Positions 61,974 through 64,000 of a stretch of 64,000 nt of DNA are shown here, piece by piece. A program made the position numbers and the translations under genes. The notes under the pieces were generated by a model. It was not told the origin of the DNA and ran no database searches. It was given only the letters and a program-made list of their open reading frames with translations. The stretch covers positions 124,001 through 188,000 of the forward strand of contig JACJZI010000004.1 in the NCBI GenBank assembly GCA_020635655.1. Direction: 5' to 3'. Numbering within the stretch: the first letter of the stretch is position 1; the number at the start of each line of letters is the position of its first letter. This DNA comes from Flavobacteriales bacterium (GTDB taxonomy: Bacteria > Bacteroidota > Bacteroidia > Flavobacteriales_F > PHOS-HE28).

Positions 61974-62999
61974 ATGTCCTTCGTTCGGTCCGATCATCCG
62001 TCCATAGCCGTCCTGCGGGACCTCATCGGGCCGCCCCATCGGCTTGTGATCATCAGCCACTACAATCCGGACGGTGATGCCATGGGGTCCTCGCTGGGCC
62101 TGGCCCATGCGCTTCGCGGCATGGGTCGTGACGTGGATGTGGTGATGCCGAACACACCACCCGCTTTTCTGCAGTGGATGCCCGGATATCCGGAGGTGGT
62201 CTGCGCGGACCGCGCACGTGACAGGGCCGAACAGCTCCTGCGCCAGGCGGATGTGGTGCTGTGCCTTGATTTCAATCGGATGGATCGCGTGGGGTCGTTG
62301 TCCGAAGTGCTCTCCAAGGCGCGTCGTCCTGTGCTGATCGATCATCATCAGGATCCGGACATGGCCGTCGAGGTCCAGTTCTCCGATACGGGATCGAGCT
62401 CGACCTCGCAGATGGTATTCGATGTCCTGGACGCGCTCGGACAAACAGGCCACATCGGTCCGGAAGCCGCGACATGCCTCTATACGGGGATCATGACGGA
62501 CACCGGGTCCTTCCGGTTCCCCGCCACCACACCGCATACCCATCGCGTGGCCGCACGATTGCTGGAGATGGGTGCCAGGCCGCACGAGGTCCATTCCGCC
62601 GTGCTCGACAACAACAGTATGCACCGGTTGAAGCTGTTGGGCTTCATGCTCTCCCAGCGATTGACCGTGCGCGACGACCTGGGTGTGGCCGTGATCGTGC
62701 TGAGCAATTCGGACCTGGAGCGCCATCACTTCCATCCGGGTGATACCGAAGGGTTCGTGAACTACGGCCTTTCGGTGCGCGGCGTCCGCTTGTCCGCGTT
62801 CTTCATGGAACGCGGGGACCGGATCAAGATCAGCCTGCGGTCCATCGGTGACCTGCCCGTGAACGAGCTGCTCGCCGAACACTTCGATGGTGGAGGCCAT
62901 GTCAATGCGGCGGGAGGTCAGAGCATGAAGGGGTTACAGGCCACCGTGGACCGGTTCATGCAGGTCCTGCCCGGTTTCCTGAACGCCCATCCGGCATGA
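61974..62999 (+). CDS. DHH/DHHA1 phosphoesterase (NrnA-like)
   Basis: A 341-residue enzyme that degrades nanoRNA or cyclic-dinucleotide products (pAp, pGpG). Metal motifs are ISHYNPDGDAMGS, LCLDFNRMD, LIDHHQDPDM and TGIMTDTGSFRF; the DHHA1 domain carries the GGGHVNAAGG motif. Normal length. The gldI ATG overlaps its TGA, a gene order seen widely in Flavobacteriia. Confidence 0.9.
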   Translation: MSFVRSDHPSIAVLRDLIGPPHRLVIISHYNPDGDAMGSSLGLAHALRGMGRDVDVVMPNTPPAFLQWMPGYPEVVCADRARDRAEQLLRQADVVLCLDFNRMDRVGSLSEVLSKARRPVLIDHHQDPDMAVEVQFSDTGSSSTSQMVFDVLDALGQTGHIGPEAATCLYTGIMTDTGSFRFPATTPHTHRVAARLLEMGARPHEVHSAVLDNNSMHRLKLLGFMLSQRLTVRDDLGVAVIVLSNSDLERHHFHPGDTEGFVNYGLSVRGVRLSAFFMERGDRIKISLRSIGDLPVNELLAEHFDGGGHVNAAGGQSMKGLQATVDRFMQVLPGFLNAHPA

Positions 63000-63523
63000 C
63001 GCGGAACGTTCCCCTTCTTGCCATCTTGCTCCTGGGATGTGGGCCGATGAGCGATCCACCACCCGTGGTCCAGGGGAACGGGCAGGACCCGAGTGCACCA
63101 CTGGTCAAAGCGAACGCACGGGCCGAGCGGATCGAACGGGGTGATATCGCGAACTATGCGCGTCGCCACAAACTGCAGGGCAGGACCAGCGGGACCGGTA
63201 TCTATTGGCAGCTGCTTCGGGATGTGCCCGGCGACACCGTAAGGCCCGCAGAGCGCGTTCAGGTGAACTACCGTGTGGAGCTGCTGGATGGCACCATCTG
63301 TTATGCATCGGAACCCGGGCATCCGGAATCCTTCGTGGTGGACCAGGACGATGTGGAAAGCGGCCTGCACGAGGGCATCCAACATCTTTCACCAGGGGAT
63401 TCCGCAGTGCTCATCCTCCCTTCCTACAGGGCCTATGGACTCATCGGCGACCTGAACAAGGTACCCATGCGCAGCTCCCTGGTGTACCACATCGGACTGG
63501 TCAGCATTCACCACGGGCCGTGA
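62996..63523 (+). CDS. gldI: GldI-like FKBP-type peptidyl-prolyl isomerase lipoprotein
   Basis: A 175-residue lipoprotein (PLLAILLLGC, C15) with an FKBP domain (RVQVNYRVELLDGTICYAS; VESGLHEGIQHLSPGDSAVLILPSYRAYG). GldI is required for gliding and for stability of T9SS-linked envelope proteins in Flavobacterium; the assignment rests on the fold, lipoprotein signal and linkage to the NrnA-like gene. The next gene starts inside its stop (GTGA). Confidence 0.85.
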   Translation: MTRNVPLLAILLLGCGPMSDPPPVVQGNGQDPSAPLVKANARAERIERGDIANYARRHKLQGRTSGTGIYWQLLRDVPGDTVRPAERVQVNYRVELLDGTICYASEPGHPESFVVDQDDVESGLHEGIQHLSPGDSAVLILPSYRAYGLIGDLNKVPMRSSLVYHIGLVSIHHGP

Positions 63524-64000
63524 ATCCCCAACGGGACCATTCGTTCTACTTGGTCGCGCTCCTGGTCGCGCTCATCGCCTGCTCGCCCGCTCCCTATCCG
63601 GAGTACAGGCCGCTCGGGGACGGCAGCTATCTGCGATTGATCACCCTGGGTGAAGGCGAATGCACTCCCAACGACAGCGACAGGATCACCTTTACCCTTC
63701 GTGCCGGACCGATGACAGGCGATGCTGGTTCCTTGTTCAGCGGGGACCGCACGGTGGTACTGCGCGAAATCGGGACCACCGGTTTGGGGCGCGCCTTGCG
63801 CCGATCACATGCCGGTGATAGCCTGAGCGTGCTCATACGCTGCCACGGCATCCCCTGGCAGGCCCTGGACCTGCTTCAGCAGCGCCCATTGAACGATTCG
63901 CTCATGTTGGACCTGCAATTGAAAGTGGCACGGATCCAAGATCCCCGTTCGGTGCATGCCGAGCAGGAACGTTTCCGCGGTTGGAAGGCGTTGAACGAAG
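63520..64000 (+). CDS. FKBP-like lipoprotein, partial (runs off the window)
   Basis: The first 160 residues of a lipoprotein (LVALLVALIAC, lipobox Cys at residue 21). It starts with GTG 63520 overlapping the gldI TGA. The body (YLRLITLGEGE; ITFTLRAGPM; LRRSHAGDSLSVLIRCHGIPW) resembles a degenerate FKBP domain, so it may be a second peptidyl-prolyl isomerase. The gene is cut by the end of the window, and no ATG is available near the start. Confidence 0.65.
   Translation, partial: MNPQRDHSFYLVALLVALIACSPAPYPEYRPLGDGSYLRLITLGEGECTPNDSDRITFTLRAGPMTGDAGSLFSGDRTVVLREIGTTGLGRALRRSHAGDSLSVLIRCHGIPWQALDLLQQRPLNDSLMLDLQLKVARIQDPRSVHAEQERFRGWKALNE

Overview
The window is about 62% GC and reads as chromosomal DNA from a high-GC member of the Bacteroidota, probably an uncultured Flavobacteriales-like lineage. 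The lineage is inferred from the gene families: type IX secretion system (T9SS) sorting domains of types A and B, a SprB-like adhesin next to a PorP/SprF protein, a GldI-type FKBP lipoprotein, the bacillithiol enzyme BshB1, and repeated TAnnTTTG promoter elements in place of sigma-70 boxes. I see no phage, insertion sequence, CRISPR array or rRNA operon. Genes are packed tightly: many start codons overlap the preceding stop (ATGA), and two convergent pairs share their stop codons.

Layout. 1-2262: a T9SS type B surface protein. 2259-10302 (minus): one long overlapping operon, ccmB-ccmC-ccmD-ccmE-ccmF for cytochrome c maturation, then a DUF2520 oxidoreductase, a KdsC-like phosphatase, a UbiA prenyltransferase and maf. 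10387-13243: an exported unknown, a lipoprotein-like GPx coupled to bshB1, and a DUF1287 protein. 13286-17407 (minus): a glycan cluster of GT4 glycosyltransferase, formyltransferase-GINT1 fusion and flippase. 17508-18346: tRNA-His, a terminator and a structured noncoding region with a small-RNA candidate. 18347-25015: an accessory-looking array of alternating paralogous surface-protein genes (A1-B1-A2-B2-A3-B3). Two B copies are truncated; the last B carries a peptidase S74 chaperone domain and a stop codon inside its T9SS signal.

25117-30892: 1-Cys peroxiredoxin, CDF cation exporter, Crp/Fnr regulator, DUF2892 membrane protein and two tandem NhaD Na+/H+ antiporters. 30913-36914: GDPD lipoprotein, M23 peptidase, then coiled coil-zapA-rny and a sugar-nucleotide epimerase. 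36974-43954: an outer-membrane barrel protein, an SLC13/TrkA-C transporter, and an arginine cluster (arginase, CtlX, ArgS). 43955-49097 (minus): a 1378-residue SprB-like protein and PorP/SprF. 49271-52100: small lipoproteins, a flavodoxin-like protein, YaaA and OsmC. 52440-59859: ffh, folD, a HAD phosphatase, acs, ribH, a TPR membrane protein, recF and a DUF721 (DciA-like) gene. 59866-64000: ndk, two exported unknowns, an NrnA-like DHH phosphoesterase, gldI and a second FKBP-like lipoprotein cut by the window edge.

The most unusual parts are the A/B surface-gene array with its decayed copies and interrupted sorting signal, a dispersed CATG-rich element that also lies in frame inside argS, the formyltransferase-GINT1 fusion, the structured region after tRNA-His, and the recurrence of promoter motifs so close to ATG codons that leaderless transcripts are likely.
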